A stretch of DNA of 64,000 nucleotides from Botryosphaeria dothidea (Eukaryota > Ascomycota > Dothideomycetes > Botryosphaeriales > Botryosphaeriaceae): contig WWBZ02000022.1 in the NCBI GenBank assembly GCA_011503125.2, positions 4,712,001 to 4,776,000 on the forward strand, in the 5' to 3' direction. The notes below the pieces were generated by a model. The model was not told the origin of the DNA, made no database searches, and saw only the letters and a list, made by a program, of their open reading frames with translations. The position numbers and the translations under genes are program-made. Shown here one piece after another: positions 1-12,349 of the stretch (position 1 is the first letter of the stretch; each line of letters begins with the position of its first letter).

Positions 1-1423
1 GAAGAGGGGTGAAATCGATGACGATTTGAGGCTCCAAACGATGGAGCAATCTTTGGAACTTTTTTCTTCTTGTTCGCTGCCCTCTTGATACAAGAGACTT
101 TAGAATTTCTTGCTAGGAAAGAATCTTAGCGGGTAGATGAAACTGTGTATTCTGTGAAGGACTTTATCATCTCGAAGAAAATCCCTACCAGAGGTTGCGC
201 ATCGTCAGGGAAATGGTGAAGTGCTCGGCTTCCCATGCCGAAAGCGGGGTGTTGTGTCAGCGAGCTTGGTTGAGAAAGGCATGTGTGACGGAGACACCCC
301 ACCTTCGAGGCGGCTGGTGGCCGAGGGCTCGGCTATCCATTACAGGGGGTTTACAACCTTCAAACATAAAACAAAATTTGTGTTGTCGGTGAGCAATTGT
401 CTAGAACAAGGATGGATACCACTTCGGACAAGAGGCCGCTCCGGAACAGGCCCTGAGTTATCTGTGATAGGTTTACAGGATCCTATTCTGGTCTGCCCCC
501 GAAAACACTCTATTTCGGCCATATCATCCACCGCTTCAATACCCCCCTGTATGCATCATGGTGGCAAACTTTGTCGTAGATAAGGAACTGCGATTTCGGA
601 GACTCGATGCAAAGGATGCTGTTTCTCGACACCGTTCCATCAGATTAGATGCTCGCGGTGTTGAATCTGACAAGATGGGCTGAGCTGGCGTTCCACTGCC
701 TTCCAGGCGATGCAGTGACTAGGTGTGGCTGATGCGGATGCCTTGATTTACCTGATACGCCGCATTCCCCGCATTGATTGACGCCGGCGGTCCGTTGCAG
801 TGTTGACGCTACTGCCACTCGATCGGGCCACCGCCGAGAATCATCCCGCCTTCCGCCTTCCGAGTCTTCGTCCGAGAAGTCCGATACGTCAGGGACCAAG
901 GAACGAATTTACGCTTTTCGTCAATTGAGTGCACAGTGCTATTTCTCTACCAGATAAACTTCCCGTGAGGCTCAATCTTATTAACGTTCCGCCAACACCT
1001 GGACGGCTCATCCGCAACAACCAGGACAAGCCATCAAGAATAACCTATAATATCCCCAAATACCAGATCAATGGACTATATCTGTGCAATTAGTGTAAAT
1101 ATAATTCCCTAGCTTCTGTTGCAGGACTCCGGATGTTCTTTGTAGAAGATCCGATGCGCATGGTGGTGCGCGGATGTGACTCTCGCTCTCGGCCGAGAGG
1201 ACTGTTCCTTATTATGGGGTTAGCAGGTAGATCATGGCTGTTTACAGCTACCTACACATTGATGAGGACGTACTGCATGGACAGTGACCAAAACTGCCCT
1301 ATTCCGCGCCAAAGTTCCGATCCGTTTGAGTATAGCGGATAACAATTACCGTTCGAGTATTTAAACCCTGGGTGGAAGCAGATCTAGAATCCCAAATTCT
1401 CATCCCCTTTTGTTGGAAGCATC
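1..1423. other. 5' stretch with no supported gene
   Basis: Short ORFs occur on both strands, but none has a recognisable domain or splice-consistent extension. A TATA-like tatttaaa at 1358-1365 lies 59 bases before the P450 start at 1424 and probably belongs to that promoter. The left edge may cut a gene that continues outside the window; I see no clear sign of one. Confidence 0.5.
1358..1365 (+). promoter_or_regulatory. TATA-like box upstream of the first P450
   Basis: The sequence tatttaaa sits 59 bases upstream of the ATG at 1424, a usual distance for a fungal TATA element. This rests on sequence and position only. Confidence 0.4.
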
Positions 1424-3118
1424 ATGGAAGCTAGAACTGAGCCCTTTTCGCTACCTTTGGGTAGCTACTCTCGTTCGTCATTATTTGTAACGTTTCTGTT
1501 AGGTTACCTGACTTGCACCATCATTTACCGTGTCTTCTTCCATCCTCTACGCAAAGTTCCCGGTCCATTTCCAGCGAAGTTCACCGAGCTATGGCGTACC
1601 AGAAGGTACGTTCTTGGTAACTGGCACCAGGATATCCTCGACCTGCACCGCAAGTACGGTCCGGTTGTTCGGCTGTCCCCAAATGAAGTTAGCTTTATCG
1701 ACAAGGATGCCTTGCTGGCAGTCTACGGTCATTCGAAGGGGACAAAGAAGGTGAGAAACAATCCCATGAGCGCAGGTCGTCGCCAGGCAAAGTTTTGACA
1801 CTCCTCTGATAGACGGATTGGTATGACACATGGAAGTTTCCTAACGCCACCAACTCATTCTTCAATTCCACGGACCCTCGCGAACATTCTTTCCTGCGCA
1901 AACGTGTCGCCTCTACATACTCGATGACGTCCATCCTGTCCATGGAGCCGCGTATACAACAGGTCGCTGATGTCTTTTGGTCTCGGCTGGGCGACTTTGC
2001 CCGAACCGGTGAGACCATTGACTTTAGCCCATGGGCATCCTATTTTGCATTCGACGTCGTTGGCGAAGTCGCCCTCGGCGGTCCCATCGGGTTCGTCGAG
2101 GCGGGCACCGATCTTGAACAGATCATTTCAAGCATCCACACCCTCTTCTATTTCGCCGCAAACTTGGGGTACCTGCCGCTCCAGTCAAAGCCCATCATGT
2201 CTCCGACGGTTCACAAGGTTGCGGGAATGTTGGGCTCAAAGGAGGGCGGGTCCATTCACTTCAACAACTGGCTGGCGCAACAGATCCACAAGCGCCGTGC
2301 GCGCGGTCCTCCGAAAGAAGGCCAGCCAGGCGATATGCTGGATCACTTCATCACCATGAAGACGCCCGACGGTAGCCCCGTTGGAGACACGGAGGTGGTC
2401 GCCGAAATGGGAAACATCATCGGCGCCGGAGCGGATACGACGTCCATCGGCATCCGTACTGTGATCGGCCAGCTGATGCTCCATCAAGACTCGTACGCCC
2501 GTGTCCAGAAGGAGGTCGATCAGGCGTACAGAGACCTCGGATTCTCGGATGAGCCTGGTGCCGGTAGCATCACCTTCGCGGTTGCGAGTGAACTCCCGTT
2601 CTTGTCCGCATGCGTCAAAGAGGGTTTGAGGCTGCATCCGAGTATTTTGTGGCAGCTTCCAAGGAAGGCTCCGGCTCAGGGAATCAATGTCAAGGGTTAC
2701 TACATCCCCGGCAGTGCGACCGTGAGTATCAGCCCTCTAACGCAGAACCGCTGCCAGGAGGTTTTTGGACAGGACGCGCATGACTGGAGACCGGAGAGGT
2801 GGATTGCAGGAGAAGGGTCCACCGAACAGCAGGTCAGAGATATGAATAAGTTTGATACTACGGTAAGCCTGTCCGCCCACTGCGCTTCACAATGTGTACC
2901 ATCTCTAACTCAATTCGCAACAGTTCGGTTACGGCTCCCGGACCTGTGTCGGGAAGCACCTGGCGCTTGTTGAGATCCACAAGTTCGTTGCGCAGTTGCT
3001 TCACCAGTTTGATGTGGAGCTCGTGAACAAAGAAAGGCCGTGGGTCTTGAAATCGATGTGGTTTTCGGGACAGGCGGACATGTTTGTCAAAGTCAAAGCA
3101 AGAGCGGGCCAAACTTGA
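1424..3118 (+). CDS. Cytochrome P450 monooxygenase (pisatin demethylase-like)
   Basis: Three exons, 1424-1750, 1813-2862 and 2924-3118, give 523 residues, a normal length for a fungal microsomal P450. A membrane anchor lies at about residues 18-40 and is followed by a proline-rich hinge (KVPGPFP). The I-helix motif GAGADTT, the ExxR motif in KEGLRLHP and the heme loop FGYGSRTCVGK with Cys467 as thiolate ligand are all present. Both introns (62 and 61 bases) have GTRNG donors and keep phase 0. The block after the first intron (WYDTWKFPN) resembles the pisatin demethylase/benzoate hydroxylase group, so aromatic or phenolic substrates are possible, but the substrate cannot be read from sequence. 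It is expected in the ER membrane with a P450 reductase as partner. The gene looks intact. The neighbouring GH43 gene gives no hint of pathway. Confidence 0.92.
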
Positions 3119-4302
3119 GTATAAATAAACCATTGGATAGGAATCAACCACACTTGAGCGCAAAAGGTAAAAGCATCGATATAAGCGCTGCTCGCAGTGT
3201 TGCCATGCTTTGTTGGGTGGTGCGGTTTTTCAGTTCCCTGCCTCGTTCCAAAACGATTGGACGAGAGATGGCAGAAGGCAACGAAGTATGTTACGTGGGA
3301 CAAAGATCATAATCGACTGAGTTATAACTATGAAAATAGAAGCAAACAGGTCGTTCATGGCATCGTTGATGAGGTAATCGGAAGAGACTTTTATCGCCGG
3401 GTGGCACTGACGTGGTTCTGCTGGAAGTATTAACCCCGAGAGGGGCAAGTTTCGGAGATAGCTCGACCTTGGATGAGACCGTAGCAGAAGGAAACATTCT
3501 CGAGTAGAATATTCCCCGGCTTGCTCGATGCGCGCTCAGTTGTCAGTTGCGTGACAGGGCGCAGGAAAGGCAAACCTTGTGAAATCGAGAGAAGCACGCC
3601 ATGCTTATAGCTGGATTTATGCAAACAATTCTGCTTGTTCATGACATGAGTGGCTGTGCAGAGTGCTCTGTCTGCTGACTGAGAATTTAGGCCACAGACG
3701 TGCGGCTCCTCCAGTGCAACCAACCACGATCGCCGCTTACGCTGATCAGCAGGTTTAGCCACCATTGGTGGCACAAGATCTTCGGCCACTACCAAAGGCC
3801 GCTGAGGAGGGCGGAGTACCTAAGCTCACCAAAGGCGCTGTCTGACATCATATCTCACCCAACCAGATTTCGTCTTGATCTCATGCATTCCTTCCATACA
3901 TGGCTTTGCACTCCAATGCCACGCAGAATCAGCACGGAAGAGGCAAATTTTATCTTGCAAAGCCCCAATCGGCCGCAGCACTCGAGTTTCATCGCCAAAG
4001 AAAGAATTGCAAGCCTCAGTGCAGCCTGACAGGCTGGTCACTCCCGCAATCCATCTATGACCCGGCATCCTACGAACTATTTTCGTGATCGCACGCTCAG
4101 TCAGAAGCCGTTATGCGTTGCAGATACCTTTTCCTGTGAAGTCATGTCTCACTTTCTATAAGTTGCCGTCACTCCTTGACAATGATGAGTATCCATCCAG
4201 TGTCTCAAATACTTCTCTCTTTTCGTCCTCCCTGAAAGAACTGATTCTCAATTTCAAGAGAGCCTGTCTTGCTCTGGAACAGCCTCTTCAAGCTTACTCG
4301 CA
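3119..4302. other. Intergenic region
   Basis: About 1.2 kb between the P450 and the GH43 gene. It holds only short ORFs with no recognised domain. No repeat or RNA gene was seen. Confidence 0.5.
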
Positions 4303-5440
4303 ATGATGCTATCATTATTAGCCGTAATACTGTCGATGACATCTCTTGTTACCGCTGGTACCATCCAGAGGCGAGCAGTAAACGAAGTCATTTCATCAAA
4401 CTTCCCGGATCCCTCGATTGTCAAAGTTGGCACCACATGGTATTCATTCGCCACGAATTCAGGCGGAATCAATGTCCAGATAGCCAAATCACTTGACTTC
4501 AAGTCATGGACTGTGATTTCTGGCAAAGATGCACTCCCCAACCTGCCACGCTGGGTCAACAATACCGATCCCGCCGTCTGGGCGCCCGATGTAATACAAA
4601 ATGTATGTACGCACCTAATGTCTCTGATGATACGCAATCAGATCTACCATGCAGCTTATGCTAATAACTTTAGGATGATGGCGAATTTGTGCTTTACTTT
4701 AGCGCTTTAAGCGGCAGCAACCATAGACATTGCCTCGGCGTAGGTACGTCGAAAGACATCGAGGGGCCATATGCCGCCCAAGATGACCCATGGGTCTGTC
4801 CTGTCGATCAGGGCGGAGCCATTGATTCTTCGGGCTTCCATGACTCTGATGGTTCTCGCTATGTCACGTACAAAATCGATGTGAGTACAACTCTTATTTG
4901 CTGCAGCTTTACGTGGGATATCATCCGCTAACCCGACAACAGGGCAACTCGCTCACCTCAGGTCAGGGTAGCTGCGGCAATGTAGCGCAACCTTTCAGTC
5001 CAACGCCCATCATGCAGCAGAAGATTGCAGGTAATGGCATCGACAAGCTCGGGGAACCCTACCAGATTCTTGACCGCTCTGATGACGACGGTCCCCTCGT
5101 TGAGGCACCCAGTATCGCGAAGCTTCCCGACGGCCGCTATGTCCTGTTCTTCAGTTCCGGTTGCTTCTCTGCCGATTACCATTTGAAATATGCGCTGGCA
5201 GACAGTGAGTGCTCATTACAACGTTGACCAGTGCAAGGCTGACATTATATGGCAGGCGTCAACGGTCCGTATACAAAGTACGGTATTCTTCATGGCACGG
5301 AAAACTTGAAGAACCCTGGTGGTGCAAGCATCGCCGAGGACGGCACACATATTTTGTTCCACGCCGATCTTCCTGCTGGTGGACGCGGGATGTATGCCGC
5401 TACTGTGGCTTTCAACGGCAACGATGGAAGTGCGAACTAA
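4303..5440 (+). CDS. Secreted glycoside hydrolase family 43 (arabinanase/arabinofuranosidase-like)
   Basis: Four exons, 4303-4602, 4674-4880, 4943-5204 and 5256-5440, join in frame to 317 residues. A signal peptide occupies about residues 1-18 (ending SLVTA), so the protein is probably secreted. The GH43 five-bladed propeller is shown by FPDPS with catalytic-base Asp36, by DPAVWAPDV carrying the pKa-modulating Asp, and by LVEAPS with the likely general-acid Glu. Such enzymes cleave alpha-L-arabinose or beta-xylose side chains of pectin and hemicellulose. Length fits single-domain family members, and no carbohydrate-binding module is seen. The start was chosen for the signal peptide; one codon further in, a second Met would work equally well. 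Nothing links it to the secondary-metabolism genes around it. Exact specificity is open. Confidence 0.9.
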
Positions 5441-5671
5441 GAGGAGAGTCAGAAGGCTTGTATTTTTGCTAGAGTGTGTTCATACCCATTTCGAGAAGTA
5501 CATTCTGTAGATAATCATAGAGTCGTGTAAATTGCATCTTATGTATATTTTGTTCCGTTAAACTACCTCTTACTCTTGGCGTCGGAATGTTGTTTCGACT
5601 CCTGCTGAAGTACAACGCAATAGAATGTGCAGTCATGAAGCAATTATTGATTACAGGGGATTGAACAAATT

Positions 5672-7820
5672 CTATACTATTGTGAGACATCTCACTTCAT
5701 TTCCGGCAAAAAAGTCTTCCAACCCATCATGACGATATATCAATGCAAGCCCGATGCGCTCGTACGCATGGATAATCTTTTCAGATGGTGTAATTAATAT
5801 AACATCAGTCCGAGAGGAAAATGTTTCTCCCCCGTTGTTTATCCCAACTGTCCGCCGCCGCGTTAAAATCTCGATTGCGTATATGTCTTGGCTGACGTAT
5901 CTGCTCTCGTCGTCTTGTGTATCCAGGCTAGGGTAAATCCACCAACCATCATACAAAATAGTGGACTTGATGTCATCCCAGTACCCGAATTGAGATGACT
6001 TCACTAATTTTGCATGTGCTTTCACGTGTATGAAGCCTGCGGTCACGGCGCCCATTGGATCGTGGGACGCAAGCGTTGTGTCTGCGTGAAGCACCTCAGC
6101 GACGCGAACCACTTCGGAATCGAACCAATGGTAATCCAGCCTGGAAGTCCCGGATAGGCATGCCCAAGACCAAGAGGGTGCGACGTAGGGTACGTATCGG
6201 AATCTCTTCCGCCCACAACCGTTATCGTGCTGCCACAGAAGTTCGTACGGGAGTTTGTTTGTCCAAAGACCGGCAATGTATCTGCCAAAGAGCTCTCTTG
6301 GCATTCGATGCGCAATACCAGAAAGTGCGGGAAGAGTGTCCTCCACTCTGGTCAGATCAGCGCCTGTGTATGCGGCGATGACTCGGTGCCAGTAACTCCA
6401 GCATCTTTCCTTGTTGTGGTCTTTGGCGTGCAGTATTCTGTTTGCCATGTCCAACTTCAATGTCGTGTCGATATGTCTGTTCTGGCTCCAGACTTCAACA
6501 GGCAAATCCACGTCCGCATCTTTGGGGAGGCCGTCGGGCTTGCATTCGCAGCGGCTGCTCGAAAAGCATTCGAAGATAGTTTCTCCTTTCCGGAAATGAA
6601 GTATGCGAGGAGAAAGTAACCGCTCCTGAAGGGACCAAGCACGGCTTGTCAGGGAGCCCGGCATGATGATGTTGTGAAAGGTTTGGTCTACGATATATGT
6701 GGAGAACGTGTTGCCCTCATGATCTAGTTGTACCACGTCTTGGACATGTTTACGGTTGAGGAAGAGACCATCGGCCGAAGACCCTGACTCCGAAGGGTCG
6801 AAATGGGAAGCCAGAGTCACTAGAGACCCAGCATAAATGTCGCCCATTCGAGCAATTTGCTCATTCCGGTCTTGCGAGTCGTCTTGGATTATACATAGCG
6901 AGTCTATCCAAAGGTGCGAGACTCCAAGCCACCAGGTGACAGTGATAGCATCCTGGATCGTCTTTGGTAGAATTTGCCACGAAATTGTCGATCTTCTCTC
7001 CGCGATGTTTTCTCGTGTCGTCTTGATGCTGTCTGCAAGAGAGACGTTCCAGCGATGGCTTAGGGTAACATACGAAGGATTCTGCTGTATGTCTTCATCC
7101 AGGGAGAGTTCCCAATCTTTAGAGCGTTCGACTCTCAAAAGACGCTTTGGTGTGGTAGTGGCTCCCAAATTCTTGCAATTGGGGTGGCCCTCCCTGCAGG
7201 TCCTGATCCAGTTTTGCAAAAGTGTGAGACGCTCGGGTGTCAGAAAATTAAGCGGCCGAGAGGATATTCGGGTGAGGCATGGCCAGGGATGATGTGTATC
7301 TTCTCGCAAATAGTTAAGATCACAATCTGAATTTATGCAATATGGCATTATTACTTTCCGAAGAGCAAACCTGAAACTTCGAATGCGTGTAGTCGTAAAA
7401 ATTCTCTTTCCTTGCGCGGCTGGTGATCGTGACGCTCATAGGCCCACCCAAAGAAGCGCGTATGGTCAGCTGTAGGGATTCCCGGCGCATGTTCCAAGCA
7501 TGCAGGCGATCATCCCCTCCGCAGAGTCGATATCCTTCACAAAGAACCGAGCATGCATTGCAACCATTGATGGCTTGCTCTTCAATATCCCTGAACCGCA
7601 AGGATGCCTGGATGATTTGCCCTGCATCGCCATCGTAGCGGTACAAAATGCGATTGGAGATCTCGTGGGGCGATAGATTGATTTTCGTGAAGAGAACACA
7701 ATTCCGGCAGAACTTCATGCTCTTTCGGAGTGTTAAGGAGGGTTTTCGACTGATTGTAGGCTCATGTGTCGCAGCAGGGCGTAATGACGGAGATGTAGGT
7801 CCACGATTGGGAAGATTCAC
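5672..7820 (-). CDS. HET-domain protein (heterokaryon incompatibility type)
   Basis: Two exons on the minus strand, 7820-7355 and 7302-5672, are joined by a 52-base intron with donor gtaata and a cttaac branch point just before the acceptor, giving 698 residues. The HET domain is marked by YVTLSHRW (about 233-240) and WIDSLCIIQDD (about 287-297), followed by QIARMGDIYAGS. HET proteins act in non-self recognition and cell death after hyphal fusion; that role is known for the family and inferred here. The N-terminal 155 residues have a CxxC pair (FCRNC) common in HET proteins. The start at 7820 is the first Met in frame; a downstream Met (MKFCRNC) is an alternative. Upstream lies the oppositely placed oxidase gene end. 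No disruption is seen. Confidence 0.87.
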
Positions 7821-8231
7821 GCAACATTATGTTATCAACAGCACGTCTTGAGACAATCTCACATCATCACACGTGTTGTATTCTGATAGGCTGTTTCTCG
7901 GATATTCCGCAGTCTTTCGCGATTTCGATTGGCTAAAGTCTCTCGTGCTCTCGCATCTTCGTCTACATGATCCGGTTGAGGGCATTTCAGTGAAAGATTT
8001 GAATACTTTCGCCTCTCGTTCGGGTAATGTAAAGTCAAGGAATTTGATGTATTAGAACCACCACGACAGTGCACGAACAGAGTCGCCGGGTAGCTGCGGC
8101 GTGCGGGGGTTCTGATTGGCTGCTTGGTCGAGATGTATGTTGACCAAAGTTTAGTCACTTCCAGAAACACAGCCCTTGCCAAACTGTAAATCTCAGATTC
8201 TCGCTGTTGTAAAGTAGTTACTGACAGTCCC
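7821..8231. other. Intergenic region
   Basis: About 410 bases between the HET gene start and the oxidase gene end, both on the minus strand. It contains no supported gene. Confidence 0.5.
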
Positions 8232-9555
8232 CTAAAGTCGTGCCAACGGCCCGTTAGGATTGAAAACACCAAGACAATCCTTCGAAATGTCGCCAATTGA
8301 TGAGCACCCAGTAAGCTGCATGCATCTCTTGAAATCTTCAAAGAGAATGCTCAACATCTTGTTCACTCCGGCTTCTCCGTCGTACTGCTCAACCGTGTCA
8401 GTGCGATGGCAGCCCAGGGACACATGAAACTTACTGCCAAACCCCAAAGCACCGGCCTACCAACCCAGCAGCACTCGGCTCCCAGCGCCAACGCCTTGAA
8501 AATATCGGCTCCACTTCTGATCCCGCTATCAATATGGACACTGATTTTTCCGTCGGCAGCCCTTACGCATTCAGGCAGGGCGTCAATAGTAGCAGGCGTG
8601 CCGTCCAGCTGCCTTCCGCCGTGGTTACTAACGATGACACCATCGCAGCCGTATTCTCTAGCAAAAATCACGTCCTCAGCAGTAAGAATTCCTTTTACCC
8701 AGATCTGCATCTTCGTAATGCTCCGCAGCCAAGCAATTTCGTCCCACGAATGAGCGTCTGAGTTGTTTGCCTTGAAGAACCCGTCTAGAAAATGATTCAC
8801 TACATGTTAGCTCCCTTTGTCTCTACGAAATTGAGAGTCGGCTTCTTACCGTCCAATACCGCAGTCGGCTTCTCAACAATGGGAAAACCCATGCCCTCCG
8901 GGATGCGGAAGTTGTTGCGCTGCTCGTTGTACCGCACGCCGAGCACTGGGCTGTCAGCCGTCAGCAGCAATGCAGCGCAGCCAGCGGCCTCGGCACGGCG
9001 GATGATGCGCTCCTCCTTAGCCTTATCTTTCATCGTATATAACTGCATGCAATTTGCGATGCCCGGCCAGATGGCGGTCCCAGCCTTGCGGATGCTTTCG
9101 ATCGGGCAATTTGCCATGGAAGATACGCCCATATGTACATGGCGCGTGGCGCATGCGCGGGCAGTGGCAAGCTCGCCATCCGGGTGTGCCAATGCGTGAA
9201 GGCCGGTGGGGGATATGCACAAGGGAAAGGAGATGTTCTGGCCGAAGACGGTCGTGGTCGTGTTGATGCCTGAGACATCACGTAGAACTCGTGGCCGCAG
9301 ACGGTACTTCGAAAAAGCGCTGGTATTCTCGGCCAACGTGACTTGTTCCACTGATCCTGAGTTGAAGAAATCTGGCCAAGCAAGTGTGAGCTGATCCTGC
9401 AAATCGACTTGGTATCGATGACCGGAGCTACAACGCTGGAACCGCTTACCTCTTGCAACAATCGGGAGCTTTTTTGACCCAGCTTTTTTCAGATCATCAA
9501 TGCTGAGAATTAAATCTTTGGTGCTCTCCGGGAATGGCAATGGCCGGCCAGCCAT
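8232..9555 (-). CDS. FMN-dependent alpha-hydroxyacid oxidase/dehydrogenase
   Basis: Four exons on the minus strand, 9555-9450, 9371-8850, 8784-8435 and 8384-8232, join in frame to 376 residues, typical of glycolate/lactate oxidase-type TIM barrels. The protein shows the N-terminal VARDFFNSGS block, [15 protein letters not shown], the FMN-site MQLYTMKD and [10 protein letters not shown] strands, WVKGIL with the FMN-contacting Lys, and [10 protein letters not shown] with the catalytic His and substrate-binding Arg, then HIDSGIRSG and GRPVLWGLA. These enzymes oxidise 2-hydroxyacids to 2-oxoacids, either with O2 or with a cytochrome acceptor. No cytochrome b2-like heme domain is fused at the N terminus, which favours an oxidase-type or pathway-specific enzyme. 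All introns are 50-78 bases. The gene appears intact. Substrate is unknown; a role in modifying a metabolite is possible from context only. Confidence 0.92.
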
Positions 9556-10393
9556 GATTTGTTTTCGACGTGGTGTGTCACCGCTGAGAGACGAACAAGA
9601 GAACTGGGGGCTCAGAATTCGAGCACAACTACCTGCGCTAAGGAGGCGTTCTTTCTTGAATCTCCAAATGGAATTTGATATTCGTTGCGCACCCAGAAAG
9701 AGTTCTTAAGTATCAGGACCATTTTCCCGCTTTTTGCGCAAGCTTCCCTGATCGGAGGCACTGACTAACGAAACAATTAGTAACGGCGGACATTCTAACA
9801 AAATAGTTAACAAACATCCCAACAACGTCATCAATCCATATTTGATGATCTACCAAACACTGTTAAGCTGAGCTGATAACCACTCTCGACAAATTAAAAA
9901 CGTAAAAATGCAAGTTCTTATCTTCGGGGGCCACCGCAGCTTCATAACCCGCCAAAATAATAATCTTTTAGTCCTCGGATGAATCGTAGCGGCGCGCAGA
10001 GATGCAACATACTGGTAGAAAATCTTCCCCTAGCTCAGTTCCCTTCAATGGCCCTTTGAGATGATAACGATTGTTTTTGCATTTTTTTCTCTCGCTTCGG
10101 CTGTGCTGGGACTAAGCCGGAGGTGGCCAAAGAAAGCGTCTTTCTCACAGACACAGGAAATTGTTTGTTAAGAGAGCTGCTTCAACCGAGAAACTCATTT
10201 GATTGGTGCCTATAATAAAATCGTGCTCACAATGCTTCTGAAGAGAAATGTTACGGGATTCTGCAGGCACGACCAAGTGAGTTTTTTCATCGGTCGATTA
10301 CTCGCTTACGTCTTGCGCAAGCCGCTAGTGCATTTGAATCATGACCACAAACCCCACTTCCCATCATCGTCATCATCAATCAGAACCGCTAAC
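9556..10393. other. Divergent intergenic region, locally AT-rich
   Basis: About 840 bases between the oxidase (minus) and the bZIP regulator (plus). The part near 9770-10180 is visibly richer in A and T than the neighbouring genes. It probably contains both promoters. No ORF is supported. Confidence 0.5.
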
Positions 10394-12120
10394 ATGCCTC
10401 CACGCCGCAGAACTCGGGACGTGGAACCGGATTCTGACCATGCTGCTGAGAGAAAGTATGGGTCGTCCCTGCTGGCGGGTCCTCAAGTGGTGCGCTAAGC
10501 AGTATGCCTCTTCAGAAAAGTCCGAAACCGGCTGTCACAACAAGCCTTCCGTCAACGCCAAAACGCTTACATAAAAGGGCTGGAAAAACGGGCGGAGAGA
10601 GCGGGTACTACCGAGAGTAACCGTATCACTGAGCTTGAGGAGGAGAACAAGCGTCTCCGCAAGCAGCTAGTTACCTTCGCAAACAAGCTTGCAAGTGCAC
10701 GAGCGTCATTGGCAGACCTCTCCCGGCTCGTACAGGGTTCTTTGGATTCAAATGAAGTGGAGAATGTATCCATGATTGAGGAACAAGATATCGCACGGGG
10801 CACAAACACAGCAGGTCTCCCTCACACCCAGCCTCCATCCGAGCCTGCTTCGTCTTCAAGCACTGAACACTCTCATCCTTCTTGGCCACATTCTATCAGC
10901 TTCACTGACTTGATGGCCGTAAACCAACATTGCATGTCCTCTGGGTCTGACTTGACCAGGACGTTTGACTTCCTGGCCGATGCATTTCACATCCCTTCCG
11001 AAACTCGGCAGGAACTTACAGTCGCAGGACCAGATGCAGCTCAACGAACGGTCACAATGGCAGATCTATCTATTCATAGCGAAGTTCCTGGGATCTGGTC
11101 TTTCAATTACCAGATGGGCCCTTCGGCGTATGGCCATGCCATGGCACGCAGCCAGTCACTGCTCGGCAACATCACAATCTCCAACTCGACGTTTTCTGAC
11201 CACGTTAGCTCCATACGAGTGTGCATCGGGGAGAAATGGCAGAATATCATGCGTAATGAATCACCAAATTCTAGGCTGTAAGTCAATACACGATCCCCAA
11301 TGGATTTTCGAGACCCGCTGACCCGGCCGACCCCTTCAGACTCAAACTGCACCAGGCCGTGTCTCTCATGTTCTCCATGTTCCAAGGGCTCACAAGACCC
11401 CTCGCCATGTCCTGGTATACGCCTACCAGACTGTACAAGTACATCTCCTCCCTAATCGCGTGGCAACTACAGCCTTCGCGCGAGATGTACACGCGACTTC
11501 ACCCCAGGTTCCGCCCCACGGCACTGCAAGTCTCTGAATCCTATCCATCAATAATTGACTGGTGCCCCTTCGCCGCGGTGCGTGACCAGCTCATTCTCAC
11601 GCATGCGGCGAATCCACGGCTCGACGAGGTCATGCTTGACCTATCACATAGCTACTGCGTCGAGGCCGACCTCTCTACGCTTGTTGGCACCGTCCCGCAC
11701 CCCAGCCCCGGGTACATTTGTATCTGGGACCTGATCCAGGCCATGGGCGACACCAACATCGCCCCTGCAGACAACTTCAACCCCGAATACCCTGGCTTCC
11801 AGCTTCCAGCACCTACTCCAGCAGCTCTCTTCATGTCGCCGGACCACGCGCGCCTCGTATTCCGCCTGCTGCGTATCGTGGATGACGGCCTCACCGTTTT
11901 CAAGCTGGATCCGACCTTCTTCGACAAGTACCCTGAGCTCTACTCGCCTGCGCTGGCCGATGTCATGGCGTCGGGAATGCCACTCAAGCCTCCGCCAGAG
12001 GCACTGTTGCATCATGCACGACTGCCGCCGCCACCGACAAGGATGGAACTAGGGACGCTGACACTATACCGGCATCTCGCGGACTGGGTACTGAATGTTG
12101 TTTGCGATGCGCCGTGGTAG
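10394..12120 (+). CDS. bZIP transcription factor with C-terminal DUF3425
   Basis: Exons 10394-10455, 10516-11277 and 11340-12120 join to 534 residues. The first intron falls just before the basic region, which reads KKVRNRLSQQAFRQRQ (residues 21-36) with the invariant Asn and Arg of fungal bZIPs. A coiled region with LEKR and LEEENKRLRKQL follows to about residue 75 and should dimerise the protein. The C-terminal half has the DUF3425 pattern (SLMFSMFQGLTRPLAMSW, IDWCPFAAVRDQLI, CIWDLIQAMGD). This architecture belongs to fungal bZIP regulators often found beside metabolic or stress genes. It is expected in the nucleus. It stands between the oxidase and a methyltransferase and could regulate this island; that is inference. 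The frames join cleanly and no defect is seen. Confidence 0.9.
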
Positions 12121-12302
12121 CGAGGTGGTCTACCTTTCAAACCGTTGCGGCAAAGGAAGGAAGGTAGCATCAAGCTCGTGCTGCGCCGCATGGGGAGTCA
12201 GCGGCGATGATGCTGTTAACGGCAGGAACTGGCGAGCTTGGCGGTGGCAGGGTGGGTCTGCCGTGCAACGAGCCTTAAGCAGCCGCCCATGCCCCGCTCT
12301 CT

Positions 12303-12316
12303 CCCCCCCCCCCCCC
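12303..12316 (+). repeat. Poly-C tract in a 5' leader
   Basis: A run of about 14 C residues lies some 35 bases before the start of the methyltransferase at 12350. It may vary in length between isolates or be prone to sequencing error. No function is inferred. Confidence 0.8.
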
Positions 12317-12349
12317 AGTAATTCATTCTTCGCTCTCCTGCGTCTCACA

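Noticed and set aside
645..899. Minus-strand ORF with an acidic start and CGEC
   Set aside because: No recognised domain, and no splice extension that gives one; the Cys spacing does not fit a zinc cluster.
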